From: Allobosea sp.
Lineage (GTDB): Bacteria; Pseudomonadota; Alphaproteobacteria; Rhizobiales; Kaistiaceae
DNA: 64,000 bases
Direction: 5' to 3'
Assembly (NCBI GenBank): GCA_017307955.1
Contig: JAFKFV010000014.1
Location: forward strand, 35,939-99,938
Shown here: positions 8,332 through 17,068 of the stretch, piece by piece
Layout: every line of letters starts with the position of its first letter
Numbering within the stretch: position 1 is the stretch's first letter
Notes under the pieces: generated by a model
What the model saw: the letters and a program-made list of their open reading frames with translations, nothing else
What the model was told of the DNA's origin: nothing
Database searches by the model: none
Program-made: the position numbers and the translations under genes

Positions 8332-9348
8332 GTGGAAACGGGACGCCCTCGCCGAGTGACGCAGCGCGATGTCGCGCGCCTTGCCGGCGTGTCGCAGACG
8401 ACCGTCTCCATGGTGCTCTCGGGCGCGTCGGCGCCTTCGCTGCCGTCCGAGACGCTGGAGCGGGTGCAGGCGGCTGTGCGCGAGCTCGGCTATGTGCCGA
8501 ACCGCTTCGCGCAGGCGCTGAAGACCAACCGCACCATGACCATCGCCTGCGTGGTGCCGGACATCGCCAACCCGTTCTATCCCTCGCTGCTGCGCGGCGT
8601 TCAGTCTGTGGCCGACGATGCCGGCTACGACGTCATCACGGTCAACACCGACGGCACGGCGGAGCGCGAGCAGCGCTTCCTGTCCTGGTGCCTGGAGCGG
8701 CGGGTGGACGGTGTCGTCGGCGTGTTCTTCACGCTGCGCGCCTCTGATTTCCGGCCGCTCACCGATTCCGAGATCGGGGTCGTGCGCATCGAATCCTCGG
8801 CGAAGCGCGGCGGGCCGCTGCCGGTCGACAATCTCTATATCGACAACGAGGCCGCCGCCGGCGCCGTCACGCGCTACCTGATCGGCCGCGGCTATGAGCG
8901 CATCGCGATGATCGCCGGCATCGGCGGCCCGCAGGACGGCCGCATCCGCGGCTATCGGACGGCGCTCACCGAGGCGGGCCGCGAGCCCCTCATCGTCACC
9001 GACGAGGCCTTCACCGAAGAAGGCGGCCAGCGCGCCGCGGAGACGCTGTTCGCGCTCGCCGAGCGGCCCGACGCCGTCTTCGCCGCCAATGACCTGATGG
9101 CGATCGGCGCCATGGCGGCGGCGCGCGAGGCGGGATTCTCCATTCCCGGCGACATCGCCGTCGCCGGCTTCGACGACATCTTCGCGGCGCGTCTCGTAAC
9201 GCCGCCGCTGACCACCGTCTCGCAGTTCCAATACGACCTCGGCACGACGGCTGCCGAGGTTCTTCTCGACCGGCTCCAGCGCGGCAATGCCGGCGCCGGC
9301 ACGAGCCAGGCCATGCCGTTTCGCCTGATCGAGCGCAGTTCGACCTGA
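8332..9348 (+). CDS. LacI-family transcriptional regulator
   Basis: A 338-residue repressor. The N-terminal helix-turn-helix is clear (VTQRDVARLAGVSQTTVSMVLSG, residues 9-31), followed by the hinge ELGYVPNRFAQALKT and a PBP1-like effector domain (GFDDIFAARLVTPPLTTV near residue 280). The start is GTG at 8332 with AGGA about 10 nt upstream. The first transport gene follows only 30 nt after the stop. It probably represses its own operon and the divergent ribokinase via the palindromes at 8296-8318. The effector is likely the transported sugar or ribose derivative. Confidence 0.93.
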   Translation: METGRPRRVTQRDVARLAGVSQTTVSMVLSGASAPSLPSETLERVQAAVRELGYVPNRFAQALKTNRTMTIACVVPDIANPFYPSLLRGVQSVADDAGYDVITVNTDGTAEREQRFLSWCLERRVDGVVGVFFTLRASDFRPLTDSEIGVVRIESSAKRGGPLPVDNLYIDNEAAAGAVTRYLIGRGYERIAMIAGIGGPQDGRIRGYRTALTEAGREPLIVTDEAFTEEGGQRAAETLFALAERPDAVFAANDLMAIGAMAAAREAGFSIPGDIAVAGFDDIFAARLVTPPLTTVSQFQYDLGTTAAEVLLDRLQRGNAGAGTSQAMPFRLIERSST

Positions 9349-9378
9349 ACGATGCGAGACAGGCTCGGAGGGAGGAGC

Positions 9379-10704
9379 ATGAACATGGGTATCAAAGCGA
9401 AAATCACCTTGGCGGGGGCGGCCCTCGTCGCGCTCGGCGTCGCCGCGGCACATGCCGAGGACAAGAAGCCGATCAGCTGGTGGTACGAGACGGCGGCACC
9501 GGAAAACCAGGAGGCGCTGGAGAAGCTGCTGGTGCAGCCCTTCAACGCTGCGCATCCGAACGAGGAGCTTTCGATCGATTTCCGCGGCGCGGAGCTCGAC
9601 AAGCAGCTGCGCATCGCGATGCTGTCGGGTTCGGGGCCGGACATCGTCTATACGGCCGGCCCCAGCTATGTCGCCGCGATGGCGCAGGCCGGGCAGCTGC
9701 TGCCGCTCGACGACTATGCCGCCAAGCTCGGCTGGAACGAGCGCATCCTGCCGGTCTTCATCGAGCTCGGGAAGTATAACGGCAAGCTCTATGCTCTGCC
9801 GAAGACCTACGAGACGCTCGGCCTTTTCTACAACAAGACGCTGTTCGACAAGAATGGCTGGAAGGCGCCGACCACCATCGCCGAGATGGAGACGCTCGCC
9901 GACGAGATGAAGGCGAAGGGCATGGTGCCGTTCGCGGCCGGCAATGCCGACTGGCGCCCGACCAACGAGCACTATGTCTCGATCGTGCTCAACTCGATCG
10001 CCGGCCCCGACAATGTCTACAAGGCGCTGAAGGGCGAGATCCCGTGGACCGCCGAGCCCTTCGTCAAGGCGATCGATAAGCTCAACGAGTGGTGGCAGAA
10101 GGGCTATTTCGGCCCCAACTACTTCTCGCTGACCGGCGAGCAGGCCTTCGCGCAGATCGCCACCGGCCAGGCCGGCATGGCGCCGACCGGCACCTGGAAT
10201 TTCCAGAACGTGCCGCGCTACTTCCCGCAGAACAATGCCGAACCGGCCTTCATCGGCTTCCCGAGCGCCGAGGGCGTGCCCTCGCCGATCTATGCGCTCG
10301 GCATCGGCTCGACCTTCTCGATCGCCAATTCCTCGGAGAACCCGGACGGGGCGGCCGAGGTGATCGACTATGTGTTCAGCGACAAGTTCTACGGCGACAT
10401 CAACACCGTCTGGCAGGGCGAGTGGAACACGCCGCTGAAGGACCTCTCCAAGGTCACGATCGGCGCCGAGGTGCTGCCGCTCTATGGCGAGACGATGAAG
10501 AACCTCGCCGACGCGGTCGGCAAGAACCAGTACGGCTACACGACCTGGACCTTCCTGCCGCCGGCGACCGACACCTATCTCGTCTCCGGCATGGAAGAGG
10601 TCTGGCTCGGCAAGATCACGACGGCCCAGTTCCTGGAGAAGCTCAACGCGGCCTTCCTCGAGGAAAAGGCCGCCGGCAAGGTGCCGGCGATCCCGGCCCG
10701 CTGA
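9379..10704 (+). CDS. Extracellular sugar-binding protein (MalE/UgpB type)
   Basis: A 441-residue solute-binding protein with a Sec signal (about residues 1-28, cut after AHA). It has the family pattern ISWWYETAAPENQEALEKLL, LPKTYETLGLFYNKTLFDKNGW and TATGQAGMAPTGTWNF-like pocket regions. GGAGGGAGGAG lies just upstream; ATG at 9379 or 9385 could both be used. It feeds the two permeases downstream. A REP hairpin separates it from them, probably to keep the binding protein in excess. The substrate is unknown; the neighbours point to a ribose-containing compound. Confidence 0.9.
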   Translation: MNMGIKAKITLAGAALVALGVAAAHAEDKKPISWWYETAAPENQEALEKLLVQPFNAAHPNEELSIDFRGAELDKQLRIAMLSGSGPDIVYTAGPSYVAAMAQAGQLLPLDDYAAKLGWNERILPVFIELGKYNGKLYALPKTYETLGLFYNKTLFDKNGWKAPTTIAEMETLADEMKAKGMVPFAAGNADWRPTNEHYVSIVLNSIAGPDNVYKALKGEIPWTAEPFVKAIDKLNEWWQKGYFGPNYFSLTGEQAFAQIATGQAGMAPTGTWNFQNVPRYFPQNNAEPAFIGFPSAEGVPSPIYALGIGSTFSIANSSENPDGAAEVIDYVFSDKFYGDINTVWQGEWNTPLKDLSKVTIGAEVLPLYGETMKNLADAVGKNQYGYTTWTFLPPATDTYLVSGMEEVWLGKITTAQFLEKLNAAFLEEKAAGKVPAIPAR

Positions 10705-10730
10705 TCGGATAGCCCTTCCGGCCGCTCTGT

Positions 10731-10752
10731 CACCTCTCCTATGGGGGAGGTG
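10731..10752. repeat. REP-like hairpin, copy 2, between binding protein and permease
   Basis: CACCTCTCC pairs with GGGGAGGTG around a short ATG-containing loop, followed by a GAGGGGAGGG tail as in the other copies. It sits in the 124-bp gap between the binding-protein gene and the first permease gene, the same place as the classic malE-malF REP of enterobacteria. A 3'-end-protecting or attenuating role is inferred from that parallel. Confidence 0.68.
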
Positions 10753-10828
10753 AGGGGAGGGCCGAGCAATCTGGCGATGGCGGGCTCCGTGATCCGCCAT
10801 CGTCCCTGCGAAACCGAGGAACCCGCCC

Positions 10829-11671
10829 ATGTGGCTCTATCTCGCGCCGACGCTCGTGATCAATGTCGTGATCATCCTGATCCCGGCGTTGCTCACGGTC
10901 GGCCTCGCCTTCTTCCAGTGGGACGGTCTCTCGGCGCCGGTCTTCGTCGGGCTCGGGAATTTCGTGTCGCTGTGGGACGACCGCGTGTTCTGGACGGCGC
11001 TCGAGAACAACCTGATCTGGACGGCGATCTTCCTGACGATCCCGATCGCCATGGGCCTGCTCGCCGCGAGCATGCTGCTCATCGTGCCGCGGCGCGGCTC
11101 GACCATCTTCCAGGTCGTCTATTTCCTCCCCGTCATCATCGCCACCGCCATCACCGCCCGCGTCTGGCAGGGCATGATCTACAGCCCCGTCACCGGCATC
11201 TTCGGCTGGCTCGGCAAGCTCGGCCTGCCGATCACCAATCCGCTGTCGCAGACCTCGACGGCGCTGTTCGGCATCGCAACGGTCGATCTCTGGCACTGGT
11301 GGGGCTTTCTCTGCGTGATCTTCTTCGCGGCGCTCCGCCAGGTGCCGCAGGAGCAGATCGAGGCGGCGCGCATCGAGGGCGCGAGCTTCTGGCAGATGAT
11401 GCGCTACGTCCTGCTGCCCGGCATCCGCTCGACCATCGTCCTGATGATGGTGATGACGGTCATCTGGTCGTTCCTCGTCTTCGACTTCGTCTACATCCTG
11501 ACGCAGGGCGGCCCGGCCTTCTCCAGCGAGGTTCTCTCGACGCTCGCCTATCGCAAGGCCTTCTATGACCTGAATGTCGGCCAGGCGGCGGCAACGGCGC
11601 TCGTCATCAGCCTGTTCGGCCTCGTCGCCACCTATTTCTACATCCGCATCCAGCAGAGGGAGGGCGTCTGA
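10829..11671 (+). CDS. Sugar ABC transporter permease (MalF/UgpA type)
   Basis: A 280-residue inner-membrane protein with about six hydrophobic segments. The EAA loop that contacts the ATPase is visible as EQIEAARIEGASFWQMMRYVLLP (near residue 172). ILTQGGPAFSSEVLSTLAY is typical of MalF-like permeases. There is little N-terminal cytoplasmic sequence before the first segment. The stop overlaps the next permease start by one base (TGATG). It forms the channel with that permease. Confidence 0.93.
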   Translation: MWLYLAPTLVINVVIILIPALLTVGLAFFQWDGLSAPVFVGLGNFVSLWDDRVFWTALENNLIWTAIFLTIPIAMGLLAASMLLIVPRRGSTIFQVVYFLPVIIATAITARVWQGMIYSPVTGIFGWLGKLGLPITNPLSQTSTALFGIATVDLWHWWGFLCVIFFAALRQVPQEQIEAARIEGASFWQMMRYVLLPGIRSTIVLMMVMTVIWSFLVFDFVYILTQGGPAFSSEVLSTLAYRKAFYDLNVGQAAATALVISLFGLVATYFYIRIQQREGV

Positions 11672-12504
11672 TGAGGCTCGTCGAAAGCCGCGCCACCCTG
11701 ACGCTGACTTATGTGGTGCTCGGGATCGGCCTCTTCACAGCGCTCTTCCCGATCGCGCTCCTGGTGCTCAACTCGCTGAAGAGCGCGCAGGAGATCGTCA
11801 CCAACCCGCTGGCGTTGCCGCAGGCGATCCGCTTCGACAACTTCGCCCGCGCCTGGAAGGATGCGCGCTTCTCGACGAGCTTCGTCAATTCCGCGACGCT
11901 GACCGGGCTCACGATCCTCCTCGTCTGCACCACCGGCTCGGCCTCGGCCTATGTGCTGGCGCGCAAGAAGATCAAGGCGTGGAAGCTTGTCACCTTCTAT
12001 CTCCTCGCCACCACGACGGCGCCGATCCAGCTCTTCCTGTTCCCGCTCTATTTCGGCTTCGCCAAGCTCGGGCTGATCAACAACGTCTTCGCCGTCGCGC
12101 TCGTCTATACGGCGATCTACAGCCCGTTCGCGATCATGCTGCTGCGCACCTATTTCCTCGCCGTGCCGCGCGAGATCGAGGAGGCGGCGCTGATCGACGG
12201 CGCCTCGTCCTGGCAGATCTTCACCCGCGTCATGCTGCCGATCGTCTCGCCCGGAATCGTCACCGTGGCGCTGATCATCGGGCTCTATTCCTGGAACGAA
12301 TTCCTGATCGCCACGACCTTCCTGCAGAAGAAGGATTCGCTCACCGCCGTGGTCTCCTTCTTCCTGCTGTCGGGCCAGTACTCGTCAGACTGGGGTGAGA
12401 TCATGGCCGCGGCGCTGATCATCGTGCTGCCGATCGTCATCCTCTTCGTCTTCCTGCAGCGCCGCTTCATCGAGGGCATGGCCGGCGGTTCGGTCAAGGG
12501 CTGA
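11671..12504 (+). CDS. Sugar ABC transporter permease (MalG type)
   Basis: A 277-residue inner-membrane permease with six hydrophobic segments, the EAA loop REIEEAALIDGASSWQIFTRVMLP (near residue 170) and the usual MalG C-terminus (GMAGGSVKG). It pairs with the upstream permease. No ATP-binding subunit follows; the next gene is an enzyme. The importer must therefore use an ATPase encoded elsewhere, as known for MsmK/UgpC-type shared ATPases. Confidence 0.93.
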   Translation: MRLVESRATLTLTYVVLGIGLFTALFPIALLVLNSLKSAQEIVTNPLALPQAIRFDNFARAWKDARFSTSFVNSATLTGLTILLVCTTGSASAYVLARKKIKAWKLVTFYLLATTTAPIQLFLFPLYFGFAKLGLINNVFAVALVYTAIYSPFAIMLLRTYFLAVPREIEEAALIDGASSWQIFTRVMLPIVSPGIVTVALIIGLYSWNEFLIATTFLQKKDSLTAVVSFFLLSGQYSSDWGEIMAAALIIVLPIVILFVFLQRRFIEGMAGGSVKG

Positions 12505-12554
12505 GCCGGCCGCGCGCCATCGACCAATCACAAGAACACCGAGGAACCCCCAGC

Positions 12555-14675
12555 ATGACCACCGCACCGCTTCCCAACGATTATCTCGAGCGCGTCTATG
12601 CCGGCGTGCTCGGCAAGTTGATCGGCGTCTATGTCGGCCGGCCCTTCGAGGGCTGGACCTACCAGAAGATCATGAGCGAGCTCGGCGAGGTCGACTATTA
12701 CGTGCATGACAAGCTCGGCGTGCCGCTCGTCGTCACCGATGACGATGTCGCCGGCACCTTCACCTTCGTGCGGGCGCTGGAGGACTACGGCATCTCGGCC
12801 GACCTCACCGCCGAGGACATCGGCAAGGCCTGGCTCAACTATCTCGTCGAGCAGCGCACGGTGCTCTGGTGGGGCGGCAACGGCAACTCGACCGAGCACA
12901 CCGCCTGGCTCAACCTGAAGCGCGGCGTGCCGGCGCCGGCCTCGGGCTCGATCGCCACCAATGGCGCGACGGTGGCCGAGCAGATCGGCGCGCAGATCTT
13001 CATCGACGGCTGGGCGCTGGTGGCGCCGGGCCAGCCGAAGCTCGCGGCGAAGCTCGCCGAGCAGGCCGGCAAGGTCAGCCATGACGGCGAGAGCGTGCAT
13101 GCGGCGGTGCTCTGGGCGGCGATGGAGGCGGAGGCCTTCGTCTCGGGCGATATCGACCATCTGATCGATACCGGTCTCGCGGCGATCCCCAAGGACAGCC
13201 TGATCGCCAAGCTGATCGCCGACATCCGCGCATGGCACAAGGAATTCCCCGACTGGCGCGACACGCGGCAGAAGATCGAGGACCACTATGGCTACGACAA
13301 ATATCCCGGCAACTGCCATGTCGTGCCGAACCATGCGCTGATGATCATGGCGATCCTCTATGCGCCGGACGATTTCCAGCGCGCGCAGATGATCGTCAAC
13401 ACGTCGGGCTGGGACACTGACTGCAATGCCGGCAATGTCGGCTGCCTGCTCGGCATCAAGCTCGGCCTCGAAGGCATCGACGCCGGACCGGACTTCCGCG
13501 GCCCGGTGGCCGACCGGCTGCTGATCTCCTCGGCCGATGGCGGCAACGCCATCAACGATGCGGTGCGCACCGCCTATCGCCTCGCCGGGCTCGGCCACAG
13601 CCTCGCCGGCGCCGCGCCGATCGCGCCGCCGAAGAACGGCGCGCAGTTCCATTTCTCGCTGCCGGGAAGCGTTCAGGGCTTCCGCGCCGAGCGGGGCCAC
13701 GGCCTTGCCGAGCGCTCGCATGTCGAGAATCGCGAGGTCCCCGGCGGCCGCGCGCTGGCGCTCGTCTATTCAGGCGTCGGCCCGGGGCAGAGCGCCGCGG
13801 CGCTGACGCCGACCTTCACGCCGCCCGAAGTCGTCGACATGCGCACCTATGAGCTGATGGCGACGCCGATCGTCTATCCCGGCCAGCGCCTCTCGGCGGC
13901 GCTCTCCGCCGAGCGCGGCAACCAGGGCGCGGTCGAGGTCGCCTATCGCCTCAAGGTCTATGGCGCCGAGGACAAGCTCCGCACGGTTGACGGGCCGTTG
14001 GTGGTGCTGGAGCCCGGAAAGGACGCGGTGCTCGAGTGGACGCTGCCGGATTTCGGCGGCCAGCCGATCGCCGAGATGGGCTTCGTTATCCGCGCGAAGG
14101 GCGTCCGCGCCGACGGCGCCGTGCTCGTCGATCACCTGCGCTATGAAGGGACGCCGGACCTGCATCTTCGCCGGCCCGCCGAGCCGAGCGACTTCTGGCG
14201 CATGGCCTGGGTCAATGGCGCGAGCTTCTTCTCCAAGCGCTTCCCGCAGTCCTTCCGCCTGTCGCAGGACCGCGGCGAGGGGATCATCATCCATGGCACG
14301 CGCGAGTGGCGCGACTACCGCGTCGCCGCCGACACCATGATCCATCTCGGCAACGAGGCCGGCGTCGCCGTCCGCGTGCAGGGGCTGCGCCGCTATTATG
14401 CGGCGCTGCTGTCGCGCGACGGCCGCCTCGCCATCGTGCGCCAGCGCGACGAGGAGCGGACGGTGCTGGCCGAGACGCGCTTCGACTGGCAGTTCGAGAC
14501 GCCCTATGACGTCGCGGTCGAGGCCGACGGCCCCGTGATCCGGGCGCGGATCGGCGGCACGGTGCTCACGGCCGAGGATACCAGCGCCGAGGCCTTCCGC
14601 GATGGCGGCATCGGCCTTCTCGTGCATGAGGGCGCGCTCTCCAGCAACGCGGTCCGCGTGTCGCCGCTCGGCTGA
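12555..14675 (+). CDS. ADP-ribosylglycohydrolase-family enzyme with C-terminal beta domain
   Basis: A 706-residue protein. Residues 8-350 match the ADP-ribosylglycohydrolase (DraG/ARH) fold: GVLGKLIGVYVGRP, the metal site TDDD (61-64) and the second metal motif GWDTDCNAGNVG (about 284-295). Residues 380-706 look like a beta-sandwich with a concanavalin-like C-terminus (GIIIHGTREWRDYRV, then VAVRVQGLRRYYAALLSRDG). No signal peptide is evident, so it should act in the cytoplasm. It is the last gene of the importer operon with 50 nt spacing. Family enzymes cleave N- or O-ribosyl bonds; with a ribokinase nearby, the substrate is probably a ribosylated small molecule, not a modified protein. That substrate is inference. 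Confidence 0.9.
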   Translation: MTTAPLPNDYLERVYAGVLGKLIGVYVGRPFEGWTYQKIMSELGEVDYYVHDKLGVPLVVTDDDVAGTFTFVRALEDYGISADLTAEDIGKAWLNYLVEQRTVLWWGGNGNSTEHTAWLNLKRGVPAPASGSIATNGATVAEQIGAQIFIDGWALVAPGQPKLAAKLAEQAGKVSHDGESVHAAVLWAAMEAEAFVSGDIDHLIDTGLAAIPKDSLIAKLIADIRAWHKEFPDWRDTRQKIEDHYGYDKYPGNCHVVPNHALMIMAILYAPDDFQRAQMIVNTSGWDTDCNAGNVGCLLGIKLGLEGIDAGPDFRGPVADRLLISSADGGNAINDAVRTAYRLAGLGHSLAGAAPIAPPKNGAQFHFSLPGSVQGFRAERGHGLAERSHVENREVPGGRALALVYSGVGPGQSAAALTPTFTPPEVVDMRTYELMATPIVYPGQRLSAALSAERGNQGAVEVAYRLKVYGAEDKLRTVDGPLVVLEPGKDAVLEWTLPDFGGQPIAEMGFVIRAKGVRADGAVLVDHLRYEGTPDLHLRRPAEPSDFWRMAWVNGASFFSKRFPQSFRLSQDRGEGIIIHGTREWRDYRVAADTMIHLGNEAGVAVRVQGLRRYYAALLSRDGRLAIVRQRDEERTVLAETRFDWQFETPYDVAVEADGPVIRARIGGTVLTAEDTSAEAFRDGGIGLLVHEGALSSNAVRVSPLG

Positions 14676-14772
14676 CACGACGAAGCGCGCCGGCGGCTGT
14701 TCCCTCCTCCCGGCCGCCGGCGCGGCTTGCCTGATCCGCACCGCGATCGGCGACGGTACCCCCCCTCTCCAG

Positions 14773-14795
14773 CTCTCCCCCACAAGGGGGGAGAG
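14773..14795. repeat. REP-like hairpin, copy 3
   Basis: CTCTCCCCC (14773-14781) pairs perfectly with GGGGGAGAG (14787-14795) across a 5-nt loop, preceded by CCCTCTCC and followed by GGCGGCG. It lies about 100 nt after the end of the importer operon, so it could mark its transcript end. Confidence 0.7.
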
Positions 14796-14871
14796 GGCGG
14801 CGGCGCGGCTGGCATTGGGGCTGTTGATCGCCGGACGTCGCGTCGAGGCGATGTGTCTCGCACGGCCTGTT

Positions 14872-14895
14872 CCCTCTCCCGCTTGCGGGGGAGGG
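14872..14895. repeat. REP-like hairpin, copy 4
   Basis: CCCTCTCCCGC (14872-14882) pairs with GCGGGGGAGGG (14885-14895), 10 of 11 Watson-Crick pairs plus one G-T, with a 2-nt loop. The tail TTAGGGAGGGGG matches the G-rich tail of copy 1. It forms a close pair with copy 3. Confidence 0.7.
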
Positions 14896-14991
14896 TTAGG
14901 GAGGGGGCCCTTTGCGCCACGGTTGGCGGCGGCTCTTGCGGGCGGGGCGGCGGGGGGACATGGTGCGGGTTCCATTCGCGCCGGAGAGCCC

Positions 14992-16716
14992 ATGCCGTTC
15001 CTCGACCCGCGCCTCGGCGATGTCGAGGACGACGCCTCCAGCACGAAGAGCCGGTCGCTGTCGGGGCTCGCCGGCAGCCTTCTCGCCGAGATCAGCCTGC
15101 CGAAGCTCTTCGCCGCCTGGCTGTCGCTGGTGGCGCTGCCGGTGCTGGTGCTCGGGCTCGGGCCGCTGCTCGCATCGATCTGGATCAGCGCCGCCTCGAC
15201 CACGGTCGAGCGGCTCTTCTCCGGCCTCGTGCCGATCGCCATCGGCCTCATGCTTGGCGCCGCGGCCTATTTCGGCGGAAGGCCGCTCCTTCGGCTGGTC
15301 GAGACGAATTTCTGGTCGCTGAACGCGCTCGCCATCCAGCCGGGCTATGCGCTGGTGCGCGAATTGCTGCGCCATCTCGCGGAGGGGCGCGGCGGGCACT
15401 GGCGCGGGCGCGGCTGGACGGCGCTCCTCGCAGGGCTGATCGTCGCCGCGATCTCGGGTGCGATCCTGGCGCTGGTGTTCCCGGCAACGCGCTGGACGGG
15501 AACGCTGGCCGATCTCGCCGAGCCAGGCCGGCTCGCCATCGCCGCGCTTTATAACGCCATCGCCATCATCGCTGCCTATGTCGCGGTCGCGGCGCTGGTC
15601 TGGGGCGCCGCCGACGCCGGCATGGCGCAGCCGGAGGATCTCGCGGCCTTCGCCCCGCGCGAGCCGGGCGGCCGCGTCTTCCATGTCGCGCATCTTTCCG
15701 ACATCCACATCGTCGGCGAGCGCTACGGCTTCCGCATCGAGAGCGGACGGGCCGGGCCGCGCGGCAATGAGCGGCTGGCGCGGCTGCTCGCTCGTCTGGC
15801 CGCGATCGAGGCGGCGGGCGAACTCGACCTCGTCCTCCTCAGCGGCGACATGACCGATGCCGGCCGCGCCGCCGAATGGGCGGTGTTCTTTGACGCCATC
15901 GCTGCCTATCCGGCGCTTGCCGCCAAGATGGTGGCGCTGCCGGGCAATCACGACCTCAATGTCGTCGACCGGGCCAATCCGGCGCGGCTCGACCTGCCGC
16001 TTTCACCCGGCAAGCGGCTGCGCCAGATGCGGCTCATCGCGGCGCTGGACCGGCTGCAGGGGAAGAGCGCCCGCGTCGTCGACCCCGAGACCGGCCGGCC
16101 GGGCGCGACGCTTTCCGAGGCGCTCGACCCGCAGCGCGCGGCGATCGCCGATTTCGCCGATGAGGGCGGCATGCGCCGCAGCCTGGCGCTCGCACCTCTC
16201 CTCGCCACGGTCTTCCCCATGGTGCTGCCGCCGGAGGCGACCGGCGGGCTCGGCGTCGTGCTGCTCAATTCGAATGCCGAGACGCATTTCTCCTTCACCA
16301 ATGCGCTCGGCTTCATGCCGCGCGAGCAGGAGGCGGCGCTCGCGGCGCTGCTCGATGCCGATCCGGACGGAATCTATCTCGTCGCGCTGCATCATCACGT
16401 CGTCGAATATCCGAAGCCTGCCAAGGCGCTGTCGGAGCGGATCGGCACCGCGCTCGTCAACGGCTCGTGGTTCGTCCGCCGCCTGTCGCGCTTCGCCGAC
16501 CGGGTCGTCGTCATGCATGGCCACCGGCATATCGACTGGATCGGCCGCTGCGGCCCGCTGGTCATCATCTCCGCGCCGTCGCCGGTGATGAATGCGAAAG
16601 ATACCGGGACGACGGCGTTCTATGTGCACGTGATCGGGCGGACGGCGGCGGGCCGCATCGCGCTGCATGCGCCGCGGCGGATCGAGATCGAAGGCGACGC
16701 TCAGGCTGACGCTTGA
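14992..16716 (+). CDS. Membrane-anchored metallophosphoesterase
   Basis: A 574-residue protein. The first 210 residues hold about four hydrophobic segments. Residues 225-545 form a calcineurin-like phosphoesterase domain with all metal-site motifs: HLSDIH, LLSGDMTDAG, LPGNHD, HHHVVEYP and GHRHIDW. The catalytic domain probably faces the cytoplasm or periplasm at the inner membrane; the sequence does not decide which. GGAGAG precedes the ATG. It could hydrolyse phosphodiesters such as lipid-linked or cyclic-nucleotide substrates; none is indicated. It stands alone, with the Xre gene 72 nt downstream. Confidence 0.9.
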   Translation: MPFLDPRLGDVEDDASSTKSRSLSGLAGSLLAEISLPKLFAAWLSLVALPVLVLGLGPLLASIWISAASTTVERLFSGLVPIAIGLMLGAAAYFGGRPLLRLVETNFWSLNALAIQPGYALVRELLRHLAEGRGGHWRGRGWTALLAGLIVAAISGAILALVFPATRWTGTLADLAEPGRLAIAALYNAIAIIAAYVAVAALVWGAADAGMAQPEDLAAFAPREPGGRVFHVAHLSDIHIVGERYGFRIESGRAGPRGNERLARLLARLAAIEAAGELDLVLLSGDMTDAGRAAEWAVFFDAIAAYPALAAKMVALPGNHDLNVVDRANPARLDLPLSPGKRLRQMRLIAALDRLQGKSARVVDPETGRPGATLSEALDPQRAAIADFADEGGMRRSLALAPLLATVFPMVLPPEATGGLGVVLLNSNAETHFSFTNALGFMPREQEAALAALLDADPDGIYLVALHHHVVEYPKPAKALSERIGTALVNGSWFVRRLSRFADRVVVMHGHRHIDWIGRCGPLVIISAPSPVMNAKDTGTTAFYVHVIGRTAAGRIALHAPRRIEIEGDAQADA

Positions 16717-16788
16717 TGCGCATCAAGGTGGAACCCGAAGCGCGGGCGCATCGTTTCATACGATCGCAAGCGACGGAGGACCAAGGCG

Positions 16789-17067
16789 ATGGCACTCGAC
16801 CTGCACCAGTTCCGCGATCTTCCCAATCTCGGGCCGCGCGACATCGGCGTGTTGCCGCAGCATGTCGCCGCCAAGATGCGGCTCGGCGAGCCGGCGGTGA
16901 AGGTGGTGCGCGAATGGCGCGGCATCAGCCAGGAGGAACTGGCTGACCGCTCGGGCGTCGCGATCACGCAGATCGCCCGCGCCGAAAGGCAGATGGATAC
17001 GTCGCCGGCGGTGCTGCGCTGCCTCGCCCGCGCGCTGCGCGTCCGCGACGAATTGCTGGTGAACTGA
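16789..17067 (+). CDS. Small Xre-type helix-turn-helix regulator
   Basis: A 92-residue DNA-binding protein with one cro/C1-type domain at residues 38-90: VREWRGISQEELADRSGVAITQIARAERQ. The N-terminal 35 residues are an unrecognised extension. GGAGGACC lies upstream of the ATG at a suitable distance. There is no toxin or prophage gene beside it, so its target is unclear. It ends one base before the convergent autotransporter gene. Confidence 0.88.
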   Translation: MALDLHQFRDLPNLGPRDIGVLPQHVAAKMRLGEPAVKVVREWRGISQEELADRSGVAITQIARAERQMDTSPAVLRCLARALRVRDELLVN

Positions 17068-17068
17068 C

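Larger units (their letters stand above)
14676..14991. other. 316-bp intergenic region with two REP hairpins
   Basis: No supported gene lies between the ADP-ribosylglycohydrolase-type gene and the metallophosphoesterase gene. The stretch holds two REP-like hairpins (14773-14795, 14872-14895) and otherwise G/C-rich spacer. The open frames crossing it are by-products of high GC. Confidence 0.7.
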
